Source: Psettodes erumei | Lineage: Eukaryota; Chordata; Actinopteri; Pleuronectiformes; Psettodidae | Direction of reading: 5' to 3' | Assembly (NCBI GenBank): GCA_016785225.1 | Contig: JAFBJZ010000935.1 | Span: 554,172-618,171, forward strand | DNA: 64,000 bases | In this document: piece by piece, positions 37,871 through 52,200 of the stretch | How positions within the stretch are numbered: the stretch's first letter is position 1 | Layout of the letters: every line of letters starts with the position of its first letter | Program-made: the position numbers and the translations under genes | Notes under the pieces: generated by a model | Databases searched by the model: none | What the model was told of the DNA's origin: nothing | Seen by the model: only the letters and a program-made list of their open reading frames with translations

Positions 37871-39115
37871 ATACTTGTATACCATTTTTATATTCATGAA
37901 AGATGTATTCACGCAAACCCCAGGCTTGCTTTTCAGTGAAATTCTTGATTCAGAATAAAAAAATTACCTCTTTTCAGCCATCTAATCCAATGAATAATAA
38001 TACATTTGCTTTTTACATTGGGAATGAAAAAGACAGGAAACTTTGTTTTTAGAATAGTCATTTTTATGTCAATCATGAAAGACAAAAACTTGATTGCATA
38101 ACAGTCCACAGTACTCACTTGGCCCAAATTTCACAAGCTCAGTGTCATTCAATGCCAACTTGCTTCACAGTCATACACAGAACAGAATGGCAAAAACAGC
38201 AACAACAACAAACCTAAATGAGAAAACAAAAATGACAGACAGGCAGAGTGACTGATAATAAATACTTAATATGTTAAAATGCATCTTTATTGTCTTAAAC
38301 AAGAAGACATGTTAAATAAACAATAAATTAAAATATTCCAGTTTTAACTACACATAGTTGGTAACCTTAAAATCAATTTATATTCACTGATCAAACACCC
38401 ATATTTACAACATACAGTACATTTAGGAACAACGTGCAAGAATGATGAAAGAAAATCTCTAAAACAACGGTGGGAGAAAAGGCACCAGCTTTAAAAACTT
38501 TTAAACACAGATTAACAGTGAAGTGATAAACTTGTATAAATCTAAATGGAGATTCTGCATAAAGTAAGTGACTGCATGTCTTCAGTGCAGCTGTGTAAGA
38601 CAGGTCCTCTGTCAAAGATAGTCATAAGTCACTTGATGTTTCCTCTGTAACCTGCCATCAAAATAAATAGTGGTTAGACTTTGTATTTAACATTTCAATT
38701 TGGATCTGTTTGATTTTCACTATACTTTATTTCCATAGCTTTTGTTTCTCAAAGGATTTTGGTTAAAAAATACTGTTCATTAGTAGTTAAAATAATTTCC
38801 TACTGCGAGAGCAAGTTTAGCAGCAACTGCGCTGGGTACCACTCTTTCATAAGGCAAAGTTTATGATGGACTTATAAGTTGTAACTTATGGCTTTATTAA
38901 AGGTTAATACATTATTTCTAAATGCTTTAGAGAGCAGTTAGTCAAAGAGCAAATTTTGTTTTACCAGATTGTAAATAATCCCTTTGGTTGGTGTTAATCC
39001 TTTTTATTTAGTAATAATGCAGTTTTAAACACTTGTTAACAATCCATTAATGAAGGCTAACTGGCAACTCAAATATTATTTTAATTAACGTTTTAAACTA
39101 TAAACCTTCAGTAAA
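37871..39115. other. AT-rich spacer between ISG12-like copy 2 and the 3' end of nt5c1a
   Basis: No exon or recognised repeat. The sequence is clearly AT-rich compared with the first 30 kb. Confidence 0.45.
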
Positions 39116-39121
39116 TTTATT
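39116..39121 (-). terminator. nt5c1a: Candidate poly(A) signal of nt5c1a
   Basis: AATAAA on the minus strand about 254 bp after the stop codon. Another at 39008-39003 is possible. Confidence 0.45.
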
Positions 39122-39374
39122 AGCTGTTATTTCATCATTTATGAAGGATTCCTCATTAAAAATGAGTACCACTTCGTGAACCATGAATGTAACAAATAAT
39201 GGATGAAATAATCTTCTGAATGGACTGAAATGTCATAAACTGTTGCTGGATTTTTAATATATTTTCAGCCCATGCTAGCATTAAATCTCCTGGTTCTTAC
39301 AAGTTCCTCAGCAGCTGAAAGCCTAAATTAAATGTCCCTTTAGTCTCCTGTCTTTCTGCACCGTGATGTCCAGG

Positions 39375-42300
39375 CTACTTCAGTGCAGCAGAAGTCTCTT
39401 TGTCCACTATTCCTTTCTTGGTAACTCTCTGAGCTATCCCATAAGGTACATGGCACGCCACCGTCCCCATCTCTGCTGCCCCCTCCACATGAAACATCTG
39501 GTCGTCGAAGAAAATATGCGGCCTGATCTTCTCCAGCATGGGGCCCTTGGGCGCCCCTGCCAGAAAGAGAGCCTCGTCGATCTCCAAGCCCCACGAGCGC
39601 AGCGTTTTTAGGGCTCTGGTGCCAGAACTGGCTGCGCTGCGAGCCGTCACCAGGTACGTCCGGATGGGGCAGTCCATGCGTTGGCCTTTGGCATAAAACT
39701 TTTTCTGCAGCTTTCCTAAAGCCTCCAGGAAGCCCTTCAGTGGCCCCTGCAGAAAGATGGAAAAGATGCTGTAAGGTAAGCCTCCATGTGGTAGTTTCTC
39801 CATGAATATTGTACAGTTTATTACACATTGCTATCCATGTCATTGTAAGAATCTCAAACAAACTGCGCACCTGCTGGATTTTTCTAACTCAGATCTTACT
39901 TTCACTGTGTGATCCTTATGTAAACTGTGTGTACACTGTCACTGTGTGTATACTGTACATGGTCCAGGGGCTTGTTCTCGTGGGCTTTCTCGTACTCAAA
40001 GAACTTGTCCAGTCCGTGGTCCTTGAAAATACGCTCGGACTCGTCAGAGAAGAGGACGGCATCACCATCAAAGGCGACACGCAGCTGAGTGTCCGACACT
40101 TCCTTCATCTTCCCTGGAGTGAACATGGTGGCTGCTGCTATACCTGGTATGCACACACAAACACACACACTTTGTACTTGGCATTGAGTTTAAATCCTGT
40201 CAATGTTATTTCTGAAACTCAGGTGCATAAGGGCACATCATCATTTCTTTGTTGCTTGCCCAGTAACATGTAGCTTCTTTGTACTGACCGTCCTCCAAAG
40301 CTTCTCGAACCTTGAATGGGTCAGCAGACAGGTAAAGGTTAGTGTGGTAGGCCTTCAAGTAGCCTATGGGACTGTTTCCCCCGGTCATGCAGAAGCGCTC
40401 GATGAACAATTCTGCAGAGAGAAAGGATCAAGGGTTCAATGAACAGTTAACGTCTATAATACTCAAGATATTTTTGTGGGAGAAGATGTCACCTTGTCGC
40501 CTTGGCTGTGTTTTCCTGTGCAAATAGTAAGGGGAGTTAAGTAATTCTAAAGTTAAGTATTGTCACATAAATTAAACAATATGAATATCAGAAATCCTTA
40601 CAACCTGAGAAAAGCTAAAAAGTGTTTCAGCAAATGTCAAGGATGAGGAATCTGGGAAAACTGAGGGCATAACTTCCTACTTTTTGCAGTTGTATTGTTG
40701 CAACAACATAGAGCATACTGACGGACACTGGTGTGTGGCTTTAAATGGCAGAGCAGGAAAAGAGGAAAGAGATCTTGTGTTTTTTCTGCTTGGTTTGACT
40801 ACATCAGTGGGCACAGGGTTAGCAACCGCCAAACCCCTGCGAGGAACCAACAACACATTCCCAATTCCCACCATTCCCAGGGGACCTATCGTGTTGTATG
40901 GACCATGAGAAAGATCCGTCCATAACCGCCAGCAGTTCCTGTGCATCCGCACGGATACACTGAGTGGAAGTCTGCTGACACGCGGGGCTTCACAAAGGAA
41001 ATGAACAAAATGGTTTCATTCATTAAAACACTGAAGTAGAGCATAGACAAGAAATTCTTAGATTCCAGCCAGGTCCTTTCGTTTCCTCTTTTTCATCTGT
41101 GTCTTTCTGTGTCTTTCTGTCTTTCTTTCTCTTGTCCTCCCTGTGACCCGACAGAGAAATTCTGTGATGTCTGTGATGAACCTACACATTTGTACACGTC
41201 CTTTGCTGCCATCATAAGTACTGTCGCCAAACCAAATGCCACTTTCAGTCATAAAAGAGGAGGGGTGTCTCCTTCCAAACATTTGAGAGGTGCTCCAGCC
41301 ATATTTCCATTTTACACATTGTGGCTTTTTAAGAACAAGCTAAAACATTGAAAAACTCACGGTGATGATTGATGGTATTGATGAGTCTTAGGCCGATGTA
41401 GGCATGGTTGTTTGTCATGAGCACAACATCAAAGAGCTCCTCGCTCTCGGGGTAAAGCTCCCTCAGTCGAGTGTTCACAGCCTCCAGAGCCTGGGAACAC
41501 AACCAAACGCACATTTGATATCCATATAAAAGATAATGCTTTATTATTGTAGTGGGGATGGAAGTGTTTGCGTCTGAGTGGGTCGTGTTTCATGCTTATT
41601 ACTCATCCACCACCTCCAGAGACACGACCCAGCACTTAACACTGACACCAAGGAATCCACATTGGATTTGCTGTGATGTGCATTTGTCGAGTGTGCCTGT
41701 GTGTTTGTGTGTGTCGCCACCACTCTCTCCTTGTGGTCTCTGACCTTGACAAAGGAGAAGGCAGGTCCGGGGCTGAAAGGCTCCGTCTCGTGCTCCTCCT
41801 GATACTTGATGTAATCCTCCATGCCTTGCTGTTCGTAGATCTGCTGCTCCTTCTCCATGTTGAAAAGGACTCGAGACGACACGGCGATGGTGATGGCATT
41901 CTCCGGCTTGGGCTGTGGGATGAGAGGTTAGGGAAAAAAAAACATTTCATTTATATGCAAGCTTACTCTTAACAGAGACAACTCACTTATTTGAATGAGA
42001 GCAGCTGATGTTTTTTGAAACCAGGTTCAGTGTTGTAACCTTCCTCCCTGTGGGGGACTCAGCACATTATTCATATACTGAGCACTGTTTTAAGAAAATG
42101 TAGCTACGGTTCCCTTCAGACATTTAATAAAATTTGACTAGAGAGTTTACAGCCACTGCATAACATACTTACAACAGTGGGTAAACTGAGGGAACAGATG
42201 TGTCAGAATAGAAGTGTGATATGAAATACTTTCCCCTGCAAGACTGATAGTGGAGGCCCACATACCAGGCTGACAGCTCTACGGAGGCTGGGACAGCAAA

Positions 42301-43624
42301 CAGTGGCTAGTTTTCCATTGCTTATGAGTGGACTAAAACTGTAGATAGTGCTTTAATCTCATTAAGAATTTAAAAACAAAAGCTGTAATATATTTTAACC
42401 CATTTCCTTCCACAGGTCGTATGTGTACAGGATGAAAAAATAACTACTACTACTTGAATTTATGGAGATAATTGTGCCAGACTTACAAATGAAGCAGGCA
42501 CCTGCCTCCTGCAAGTGCCCGAAGTCAGAGTTGCTGTATCTTTTTTTGTATCTTGATGCATCCTCCCCAGATGAAAACCCAAATGAGGTCCCCGATAGCC
42601 CTGATAGGACCACCCAAGTCCTCTGAAATAAGACCCCTCAGTTTCCAGCGTGCACAATGAGGCAGCGTTGAGCTTCTGGATCCCGTTTCACATCTCTTCC
42701 TTTGACTTTCTTTACAGGCTTCAACTGATGCAGCACTCAGCAGTAGACCTGGACGTGACCCGCTTTCTGTTTCCCACCATGTTTGAGGCTGAGAGGTCAG
42801 TGCATCTGTCTACTCTCATCAGTCATTTGTCACATGACTGCCACTGTGACAAGGGCAGCCTCAAAAGCAGTGAACACAAGTGGCTTGGCAGACTTTAACT
42901 AGCGTTTAAGAGCAACATACTTCAGCTCTGAAGTTTATTTTTCACTTCATAATTCACTTGCAATAGATTTGATGTGCATCGTCCTTGCTGCCAACTACAT
43001 TACAGAGATACAGAAAGTCACAGAAACTATACCTGTGGATGGATGCTGCATAAGCAGGGCATGTAACGGACTAACAACTTTTACAGAACATCTCAGCTGT
43101 CCTCTGCAGAGCTATTTCAGCTGATAGTCTTCCCTACCATTTCTTTAAAACTTTGGGTGTTTGAACTGGATGCTGAACTTCAAATTAAATTGACCCTTAA
43201 AAGAACTGAACCCAAGTTCTCGGAACTAGCAATTTCATCTTCCAACAGCCTGAGCTAACTGCTTAGACAATTGAGCTCCCTTCCCTCAAGCTTTTCAGTT
43301 GTTCCTTTGCACATCAACCTTCAAAAGCTCATTGAGTTGTATAAGGATCTAACTCAAATCCACAAAACTTCAGGATAGTCTCTTATCACTCTGAGATACA
43401 CAGTCAGACAGTTGAGGGCCATATCTTGGAGTGTGTGTGTCAGCAATGCAGGCAAAAGGATGGGTGCAGATACTCACTGGTTTAGGTTTCCTGGTGGGGG
43501 TGGAGGGATTAAGTACTGTCCTGGCATCCCCCCAGGGGGCTCGTTTGATGCTGCTGTCATTGCTGCCATTTCTGGTCAAGTCCTGTCCAGTGACGGCCAC
43601 AGTTTGACTGTTGTCCTGGCTCAT
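39375..43624 (-). CDS. nt5c1a: Cytosolic 5'-nucleotidase 1A (AMP-preferring, cN-IA)
   Basis: Coding exons in transcript order are 43624-43478, 41912-41745, 41490-41361, 40411-40289, 40143-39959 and 39746-39375; 1125 nt, 374 aa, GT-AG introns with consistent phase. The enzyme hydrolyses AMP to adenosine in the cytosol; in mammals it is found mainly in heart and skeletal muscle. Seen: the conserved start of the core PKPENAITIAVSSR (from residue 50), VVLMTNNHA, ERFCMTGGNSP, the HAD-type nucleophile region FDGDAVLFSD (D215 and D217), LVTARSAASSG (T285), AGAPKG (K318) and the acidic pair D332-D333. The ending HVPYGIAQ favours NT5C1A over NT5C1B. The first 49 residues are polar and unlike the human N-terminus. 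The start at 43624 is the first in-frame ATG. Teleosts can carry two nt5c1a copies; which one this is cannot be told here. Confidence 0.92.
41913..43477 (-). other. nt5c1a: Intron 1 of nt5c1a
   Basis: The 1.57 kb between the first and second coding exons has GT-AG borders. I see no nested gene. Short open frames on either strand (up to 82 codons near 42650-42900) have no recognisable domain. Confidence 0.6.
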
Positions 43625-44186
43625 TTTACCTCCTCCCCTCTCGCTCTCTCTCAGGACCACCCTGAGTTGTAGTGTGTCCCTAGATGACTCTCAACAAAGT
43701 CCCAACAAAGTCCTTACTCACTCTTGCGCATTCACAATTTGACTCTAGTCCTGGTGCATTGAAGGGATGTGATGTGTGTGACTGCAGATACACTCAGCTA
43801 AATGGTCTAAGAAAGGCAGTGCAGGAGTGAGATGCTGCAGAGTGAAAGAGGGATTCAGGGAAATACCAAACCTGGGCTGTTCCTCCTCTTCTGGCATCGC
43901 TTGTGTTATATTCCTTGTTCAGCTCCTCTGTGCTTGCCTCCCTCTGTGATCCTCTTTTTCACACACACTCCGTGACTTGAAGCCATTTTGCATCCTCCCC
44001 CTTTTTAACCCTTCTCGTGGCGTATTCCCTGTAGCAGCAGCAGAGCATGTTATTTAATGCATGTGACAACCGGCTGTTGCACCCACTGGACAGAACAGGC
44101 GAGTGTGTCAAAGCACCACTGTGTCATGACGCTTGAAATGTATTCATGCTTCAGCTCTCTGAACACAGTCTCTCCTCCTCTCATCT

Positions 44187-44196
44187 TTAAAAATAG
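44187..44196 (+). promoter_or_regulatory. MEF2-type box upstream of nt5c1a
   Basis: TTAAAAATAG fits YTAWWWWTAR exactly. It lies about 560 bp upstream of the nt5c1a start codon, a gene with muscle expression in mammals. A single 10-bp match can occur by chance. Confidence 0.3.
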
Positions 44197-47100
44197 AAGA
44201 AAAGCTTAATCACACTGTTCATTGATAGATCATTTAAAGTGAAGAGGTTGATATTATTTTTTGTTTTATGTCATGATTCTAAAAGCAGAAATTTATCCCA
44301 TGTGCCCTTAACTAGCTATCATGCATCATATTTAATATTCCTGCTCAGCAGTGTGGGAAATGAAGTCCATTCTGGGTCATTGGCTTCCCTATGTCTCTGT
44401 CCCTTATGTTGCGTCTAATGATCATTTCCTCTTGCCTCTTTCCAATGTACCCCTGCAGGATCTTTCCGTGGACTGAAATATGAAGCAGCAGTCCCAGTTG
44501 CCAGGCAACAGCCAGGGAGTCGGACTGGCTGGGACTTCCGCATCTAGGATCTGATTGGCTGCAGGGACACCAGACTGCATATACAGTCCACCAAATATGG
44601 CATCAATCAGAGAAACAGACAGGTAATGCAGGGACCGAAGATGAAAGTGCACGCTTTGCTTTGAAGAGCATAAATGCAATGTTAATGCTATTTGCTACGC
44701 TTTTATCGCAACAAACAGGCACTTTACCAGCTACAGATGGTTTCTGGGAATATGATGCTGAGCGGACATCTTTGCAGAGATGCAGGGAACAAAAGGATAA
44801 TAGAGACACAGATAATCGGGAAACATTTTGGACACAACTGCATCCGCTAGGGTTATCGTCTTTATTTATCTGTCATTATTACAAAGTTAGCAAATACTGG
44901 CTGTTGAAATCAGACAAGGCTGTGTACACAGTGTGTACAAACACATTCACTGGCATCATTGGAGATTAACTGAAATTTTGAGAAAAGGTATCGGTACATT
45001 TTTGGTTTTTATTAGTTTTCAGTGTGAATTTATATTGTTGCCACCTGTAATTTCCTGGCACTCTCATCTGAATTGTATTGAAGTGCAGAAAGAGCCAGGG
45101 GTCAATTAATCCCATCTACCCAGTGCCTCCCAAGGCAGCACACATTTAACCAGCAGCACAAAGTGCCATTTGCAATTGTGCCAATCTAACCGACTGATAA
45201 CATGTCCGGTCATGACCAGAGTCTCCTCCGGGCTCTCCAGAGATGAGGCGTGAAGAGCATTTATTGATTAACTGAGGACAGATGAAGGACTGTGTGTCTT
45301 TTATTGTCTGGACTCTTAGGAACGGTAGATGCATATCATCTTTATCCCTCTCTTGATTATTTATATTATGATCAGGGGTATTTCACACTAATCAAATTAG
45401 CACACAGAATAGTGTCTCCTCAACATTTAGATACAGGAGCCAAACTGAGACCTGTAGGGTTTTTTCAGCACACATAATTTAATCATGTAAAACACCTCTG
45501 ATTTGAGTTGCTTTATATTTGGAGTCTCATGAATCCTTTCTTGCATTTCATACTCACAGCCACTAGAGCGTAGCAGAGGATAAACGAGCCTCTCAGCTCC
45601 TGAATACTTTGCTGCCTTATTCATTCTTAGTAGACAAAGAGGATGTGAAAGAGAAACTGTTTGAGAGGAAGTTGATCTGAAAACTGCCTGTGGTAACTAA
45701 TATGTATTATTATAACCGAAAGCCTGTAGGTTTTCTTGGTATAAACCCACTATTTTCAAAGTTTATTAGTGAAAGACAAACATTCATAATAAAAAGAGGT
45801 TGGTAAAAAGCTTCACATCACATGGAAAAAACTATGTTTCCTGATAGAAGAGCCTACGTAACAGTAAAAGCCAGACAAACTCACATTGATAACATTATTT
45901 TAAACTGTCTCATGGTCATAAATATGAAGAAAATGCCTCTAATACTGCTATATCAGTGGAACATCAGTGTTACATTCACCATTTTTGTAGCAAAGCCCTG
46001 AGACTAGGCTTGTGTCTGCCTTTGTGCTCGAGTCTGCAGCTCTGAGGGGGTTAACAGGACGTGGAGACAGTTGGGCCGCACCCACTGAGCTGATTTGAAT
46101 AACGCCGGCATTTGGCGCGAGGCTCAGAAGAGCCAGCCTTTCTTCATACTGGCTGTGACACCCCCCCCCCCCCTCCCCCCTCCCCACCCTGCACCCTGGA
46201 GTGGCGGGAAACACTAGAGAGAAAGAGGGAGAGAGGGACTAGACCAGCTGGACTCAAAGAGCAGTTGTGCACCTATACTCTGTACCTGTGGTTGCCCTGG
46301 AAACGTGACAGATACTAAATGTGCCTTGAAAAAATAAAAGGAGGACCGAAAGAAAGGAAGCAGGAAGAGAAAAAAGCAACACCCTCCCCATCGCTGTTTT
46401 GGCGCGAGACGGATAGAGAGATAATGCTCTCTCAGCGGTAGACTGTGGGTGGAGACAAAAGCAGGCATGAGTGGAGCAGGCCAGAACAAAGAGGGTAACA
46501 GCCTGGACTACTACCCCCTCTACCCGCCCCTATCAGCCCCTCCACCCCCCACCCCCAAACACACAGCCTGGAGGCTTGAGGCAAGGCGGATGACTATTAT
46601 AACCTTAATCAGTCCTTCAAAGCAACCACTCAGGCATGTTTGCTACCACCAGACTCTTTGTTCTTGTTGAGGTTCTGCTTGGTTTTGGCTTCAACCCTTC
46701 CTCCTCTTCCATGCATAAACTCACAGCCATACACACACAACATGTCTTGTTGTCACAGACAAGTACAAGTCTTTCTTCCTCTTCTTGCTGCGATAAGGGC
46801 TGGCGATCATTCACAACCCCAAGGTAAAGGACACACATGAAGGTCATGTGCTGGAGTTGCCTCACAGACCATTAACAGCATCCATATCGCACTTGAGTCA
46901 TGACATAATTGGATTTGTTGTCAGTGGCTTTTAGAGGGGCAGCAGTCTAAATTTGCCCCACCTCATCGCCTAAATCTGGAGTGTAAGTGAAGGGGCGGCA
47001 GCTGACCGAGCACCAGCATCTTTTTGTCTGATAAATTTCAGCCATCAGGGAGCAGAAAGAGCGGAGCAGTGGTTCCTCTCACTTCATGACTCCAATGGGC

Positions 47101-49192
47101 TCTATACAAAAACAGGAAGTCTGTGCTGGCTGTGCATTTCCTCGGCCTTATAACAGCCTCTGTCTCGCTCTCTGTTTCACACACACAGGCCTATAGTAGG
47201 GAAGAGGAAAGCAGGGCACTGATTATTACATAAGCTCCACAGTGGCGGTCACTCAGACCCTGATGGCAACAGCAGTCACATTCAGGCGCTGAGCTGAAAA
47301 GAAAGAATTGTAACCATGCAGGACAAACAGAGGAATCCATACACTATACATTCCCCATCTGATAACAGAGACTCTGATGTGTGTGTGTGTGTGTGTGTGC
47401 GTATCTGCATTTTAGCATTTAAATGTATACTGATGCAAATACCCTCCCCATTTACACTCTCACACTCCAGTAATTGGTCAATAAATTGGCTTTTGATGTG
47501 TGTGTGTGTGCAGTTGGGGGTGCTGATTAGTGAAGGTCTGACTAAGGGGGGAGGGCAGAAGGGGGTTATAGTGGTGGTGGGACAACAACTATGAGGTCTG
47601 CAGGGGGTTAAAGGGGGCAGGGGGGAGGGGTAAAGCCCCTCTCAGAGTAGCTTGGGGGGGTTGCAGAAGGAGGCGGGGGTTGGTGGTGGTGACGGCACTC
47701 AATGGAGCTAAATTCAAAAGATGCAGCAAGTGTCTCAACTTCAACTGAAACAACCTCACACTGCGGAGCCAAACAATGGAACATCTGCTGGCTGACAGAG
47801 CTGGCAGTTCACTGTGAGAGCGCCAGTGGCTCCCGTCTAAACTGCCCCACACTGTGGATAAAACTCCCAACAGTCGCAACAAGTTTCAATAATTATCTGA
47901 GTTCAAAGATACTTGGCAGGGACCATAGATTCTATCTCTCAATTTTGAAATCATAAACAAGTTTTAAATGTGCTTTGAAGCGTAAGGGGAAGTTAATTCT
48001 GCATGAAAGCATTTAAGTAAGATACTAAATTCTGTGTCTAAAATGTGCACTCACCAGTATCCCCATTTTGATCTTGAAGTGTCCAAGACATGTGTGTCTC
48101 CATATAAATATAATATTGTGGTTTCAGAAACCAGAAGTAGGCCTTTATGCCAGAGAAATGTAGATATAAGTATGTGGTACTCCAACTGTAACATCTTATC
48201 AAGATTTTTAATTGCTGTCTGTCACGTGTGCGAAGGAATTTCAACCTGATTGGAAGTGTTAAACTGCCATAGAGTGGTTCTTTTTGTCAAGCAGACCTGG
48301 AGTAATATTATTGTTCATTTGAGTTGTGGTTTCTTTCCACCTGAGGAATGTAATTCCCGTCCACTGTCCTTTTAGCATTGTTTTGGTCTCCACCAATTCC
48401 TGAGGAAAACATCTCTTCTAAATGCTTCTCCATGTTCCTCAGCTAGATGCTAATTTGTGCTGTTTGCTGTTCAGTGTTGTGTCCTTTTCACGCTGCCTGC
48501 TGTTGCTGCTGATAGAAAAAGTGCTGATGACAGTGAATCTCAAACTGTCTGAAAACCGAGAGACACTAAAATGCTCCATAGAGCCGAGGGGAGCTGCAGA
48601 GTATTCATTTTTGAGGGTTCATGACTACAAGCAACCTTTTTAGTATTAAACATAGTCATTTGATCAACTTTTCACATGAAGTATTGTCTAGGGCAGTTTA
48701 TAGCATGAAATTTATTGCTTGTTAAATGCCGGGATTAAAAATCTGAACACTGTTATTGTGAGCATCCTGTCAGCTTTAAAATGACTCCTTCACAAGACCC
48801 CTCACCCTCTCTCACCCACTTTGTGTGTGTGTGTTAGTTGGGAGGTGTGGTGTCGTTGGTGGGGTTGCCAGGGTGAGGGCGGCGCAGCAGTTGACACTGT
48901 TGAGACCCCCCCTCTACTACTGCTTATCCATTAACCAGCACCATGGTTACATCACTGCAGCTAAAGCTCCCTCTTACATCTCCAAAGGCCCTAGTCCCTA
49001 TAGAAACAGTTTCCTCATATGTCTCCATGAATCCTAATACAAAATATATGTTTTTTTCTTTCCCTTGCCTGCTTTGTTATCAACATTTCATGCACAGTGT
49101 TTGGTTTTGCATTTGTTTGTTTACCCGCTCACTAACTGCTGGACCGTCCATCGTCAGCGTGATTGTGTCATAAACTAAGGTCAGAGAGTTCA

Positions 49193-49216
49193 GCGTGAGC
49201 TGCTGACAGCTCACGC
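49193..49216. other. Perfect short inverted repeat (hairpin) in the nt5c1a-mycl interval
   Basis: GCGTGAGCTG, a 4-base loop CTGA, then CAGCTCACGC: ten perfect base pairs, GC-rich. It is not followed by a T run, so it is not a simple terminator. It lies about 90 bp from the tandem GGATTA motifs at 49308-49319. Confidence 0.6.
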
Positions 49217-52200
49217 AGTGCCACGGTTTGAAGACCTTTTGATGGGTTCATTATAATCACAGCCATGGTGTGTCTGGGCCCAGATGGCAGCGGTGTTTAC
49301 ACTAACGGGATTAGGATTAGCTCCAGATTAGACAGGCGAGTTGAAAGGCTCACTACGCTGACACGACACGGCCGCCTGGCCCCACGCTAACCCACCCCCC
49401 AATTCATCTCAGGTACTACTAACCCACAGCAAGACAAGATAGCTGGTTGGCCGGGGGGGTGAAGACGGTGCTCGTGGAAAGGAGTGAAGCACAAAAACTC
49501 CTTTGTGCTGGACAACAGGTGCTGCACAGGAACTCGTGACGCCTAGTGTGTTTATTTGGTTTGAAGACGGGCCAAAATGTTGGACTGGTGGAGGTTTAAA
49601 GCAAAACACAGGGTCGAGACCGGTCGGCCAAGGCCAGATGTATCCAAAGAGAGAGAGAGAGTGAGAGAGGAACATATACAGCCTGTTCCAAGTGAATCAT
49701 CGCTGTTATGTAACACTGGGGGGGTGAGCAACACGGTGAGGGAGAGCGACTGAGCTCAGAAGACTGACCCAGATCAGCAAATGGTGGAGATAAGTACCTG
49801 AGGGGAGGGCAGGAGCCAGCTGACTGATTCTGAAGGGGGCAGTCAGAGAAGAGGGGGTATGGAAAGAAAAACAGGAAAACAGGGGGGTAGAAAAATACTA
49901 TTTTGTATGCCAGCACATTCATTTGGTATTTTTCAGTGGTGGGCTCACAGCCTCATTTGGATCAGATGGACAGTAGCTGCCACAACCCCGGCTGAGCTGC
50001 AGTGACACAACCAGGCTGGAATGTGGGTCAGTAGGCAGAGAGATGGAGGACTGCGATCAGGGAAAGTTCCTGAAAGAATGCGCGTGCGTGTGTGTGTCCT
50101 CACAAGCAGATGTGTGTATCTACGTCTGTTCCCGCTTGTGTGTTCCCCATCTTCCTTGACCGTCAGCCACTTTAAAAAATAGAAGAAGGGGAAGGGCGTG
50201 TGTGTGGAGTGTTGAGTAAGAGAGGGGGGGCATGACAGTGAGTCCGCTTCTCTGTCCAGCTGACCACGACTCACTCCGAGTGTATTACAACCCCAAACAA
50301 ACCTGAACCGGGCCTCCTAATGGGAGATTATTCGACTCCAGTGCAGTGTGATCATAAGGTTGGCCTAAAATAAGCCCGCTCCTCTTCCGGCTGTATTATA
50401 TGTCCTATATTCCCCACATGTGGGTCAGGGATAAGCGACCAGTTCAACCATGGTTTTACAATCACAAACCGGTGCAGTGTGTTTATGGTCCGTTTCCTCC
50501 CTGCCCCTCTGTGTAAACATGCAATACAAACCAGGCCAGTCTGAACACAACCAGTTAACATGGTGGAAATATTGCTCAACATGTCTCTGTCCCCCTCTCT
50601 CTCTTAAAATGCAGGAGCTGGAGGTTCGTCTCTGTGACAGCTGAGGGGATGTCACCGGTTGCGAAAGTCTGTCCTCCCACTTTCCAGGAACGCAGACGAA
50701 CTTGACGAGTTGCTCAACTGCACGCAAAAAAAGTGCTGCTAAGGTGAGTTGCAAGTCTCAACTGCAGATTTTCACCGGGGTGACCTCCGTGGTCGCTTAT
50801 CAGCAAGAAATACCAGCACAGCGAGTACAGCTGGTAGTGTCGCCTGCCAGGGCGCCTTGCCAAAGATAAGACGGGCTCATCTGCCTTTGTGTTTTTCTGC
50901 AAATGTTTACAGATTGACGCATTGTTCTGAGGTGTTGTATTGTATGCCTGTCTTAGCTCACCCATTTACGCAACTCTAAACCACTCTGTTAAATACAATT
51001 TGAATTAATTATGCAATTAGGCTATTAATCAACTCGATCAAAGGATTTTGTCCCCAGGCAACAGTGCTCGCTAACGCTGCATGCTCTGTTGAAGTCTTAA
51101 TGCTAACTGGTAGGTGGCCATCTGGTAAAGACCATCCCCTCTTGACAAGGATATAGACTCAGAAAGAAAAGGAAAGATTAACGAGATTGCTTTTTATATA
51201 AGACAAGTGTGTGAATGTGTGCATAAATCAGAGAGAGGCTACTCAGCCAAATCATCAATTCTCCACAGTCCCACCCTGATCGCACACGTTACACACTTCT
51301 GCCTGACCACCAGTAAAGCTGTCACATGTTGTCCTTTAACCCTAGGAATATGTTGACCTCTATGAAGCCGTGCCCAGATCTCCACTCACACACACCAGAT
51401 ATGTAGTATATGGAACAGCAACAAGTTCCAGCTGTTTGGGTCTAAAGGCTTTACTTTACTAATAAATGCATCTTTCCAGATGTGAGAGAGTAAAACACTC
51501 TGAAAGAAGAGCAGCCACGGTGAGTCACTGAGCATGTGTGCGAGAGCGATTACACATGTACTTCACAATATGTTCTGTATGAGTGTTGCGTGAGCTCGAG
51601 AGCAGAAAATCTGGTCTGGCAAGTTAACCGTCAGAGCAGCTCAGAGCATCCCACAGGACAAAGAGATTCTCTTTCCTCATTGTTTCCTCAAGGAAAAACC
51701 CCGCAACACAGGAGCGCCGGAATTGTTGTGTATTTGTGGGGAACGTCAGTCTGATTTTGGCCTCTTTTCATCTTTTAATTCCAACGGGACAACCACAGTG
51801 TGTGAACTGAGACAATTCTACTGCACTTTATTTATGTTTGTTTTTTTCACTCAGTGGAGAGTCTTGGACATTTTGAAAAGGAACCTGTTCATTTTAAGTC
51901 CTCAACAAGAAACAAGAGCAAGATATGATCTTTCCCCCAAAACAGCAGCAATGTTTTAATTTGCATCCTCAGAAACACACTGTGGTGTGAAGCTGTCACA
52001 GGTTGGTGTTGGCTTCATGGTTCTGAAATGAATCACTAACTTCGGTAACGGCACATCTCATGGGAAAAAAAATGAACTCTCAAACCTGGACTACATTATT
52101 AAATTAATGATTGATTTCCTACTCCCTGTTCTGCATCACTTCAGTTGAACTTAATGGTTTCAAGGTAACAGGAAAAAATGCTCCTATGTGGTCTAAGACC

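Noticed and set aside
46449..46670. Frame starting METKAGMSGAGQNKEG, considered as a first exon of a new gene
   Set aside because: It turns into Pro-rich low-complexity sequence next to a C-rich block, without a convincing donor or partner exon.
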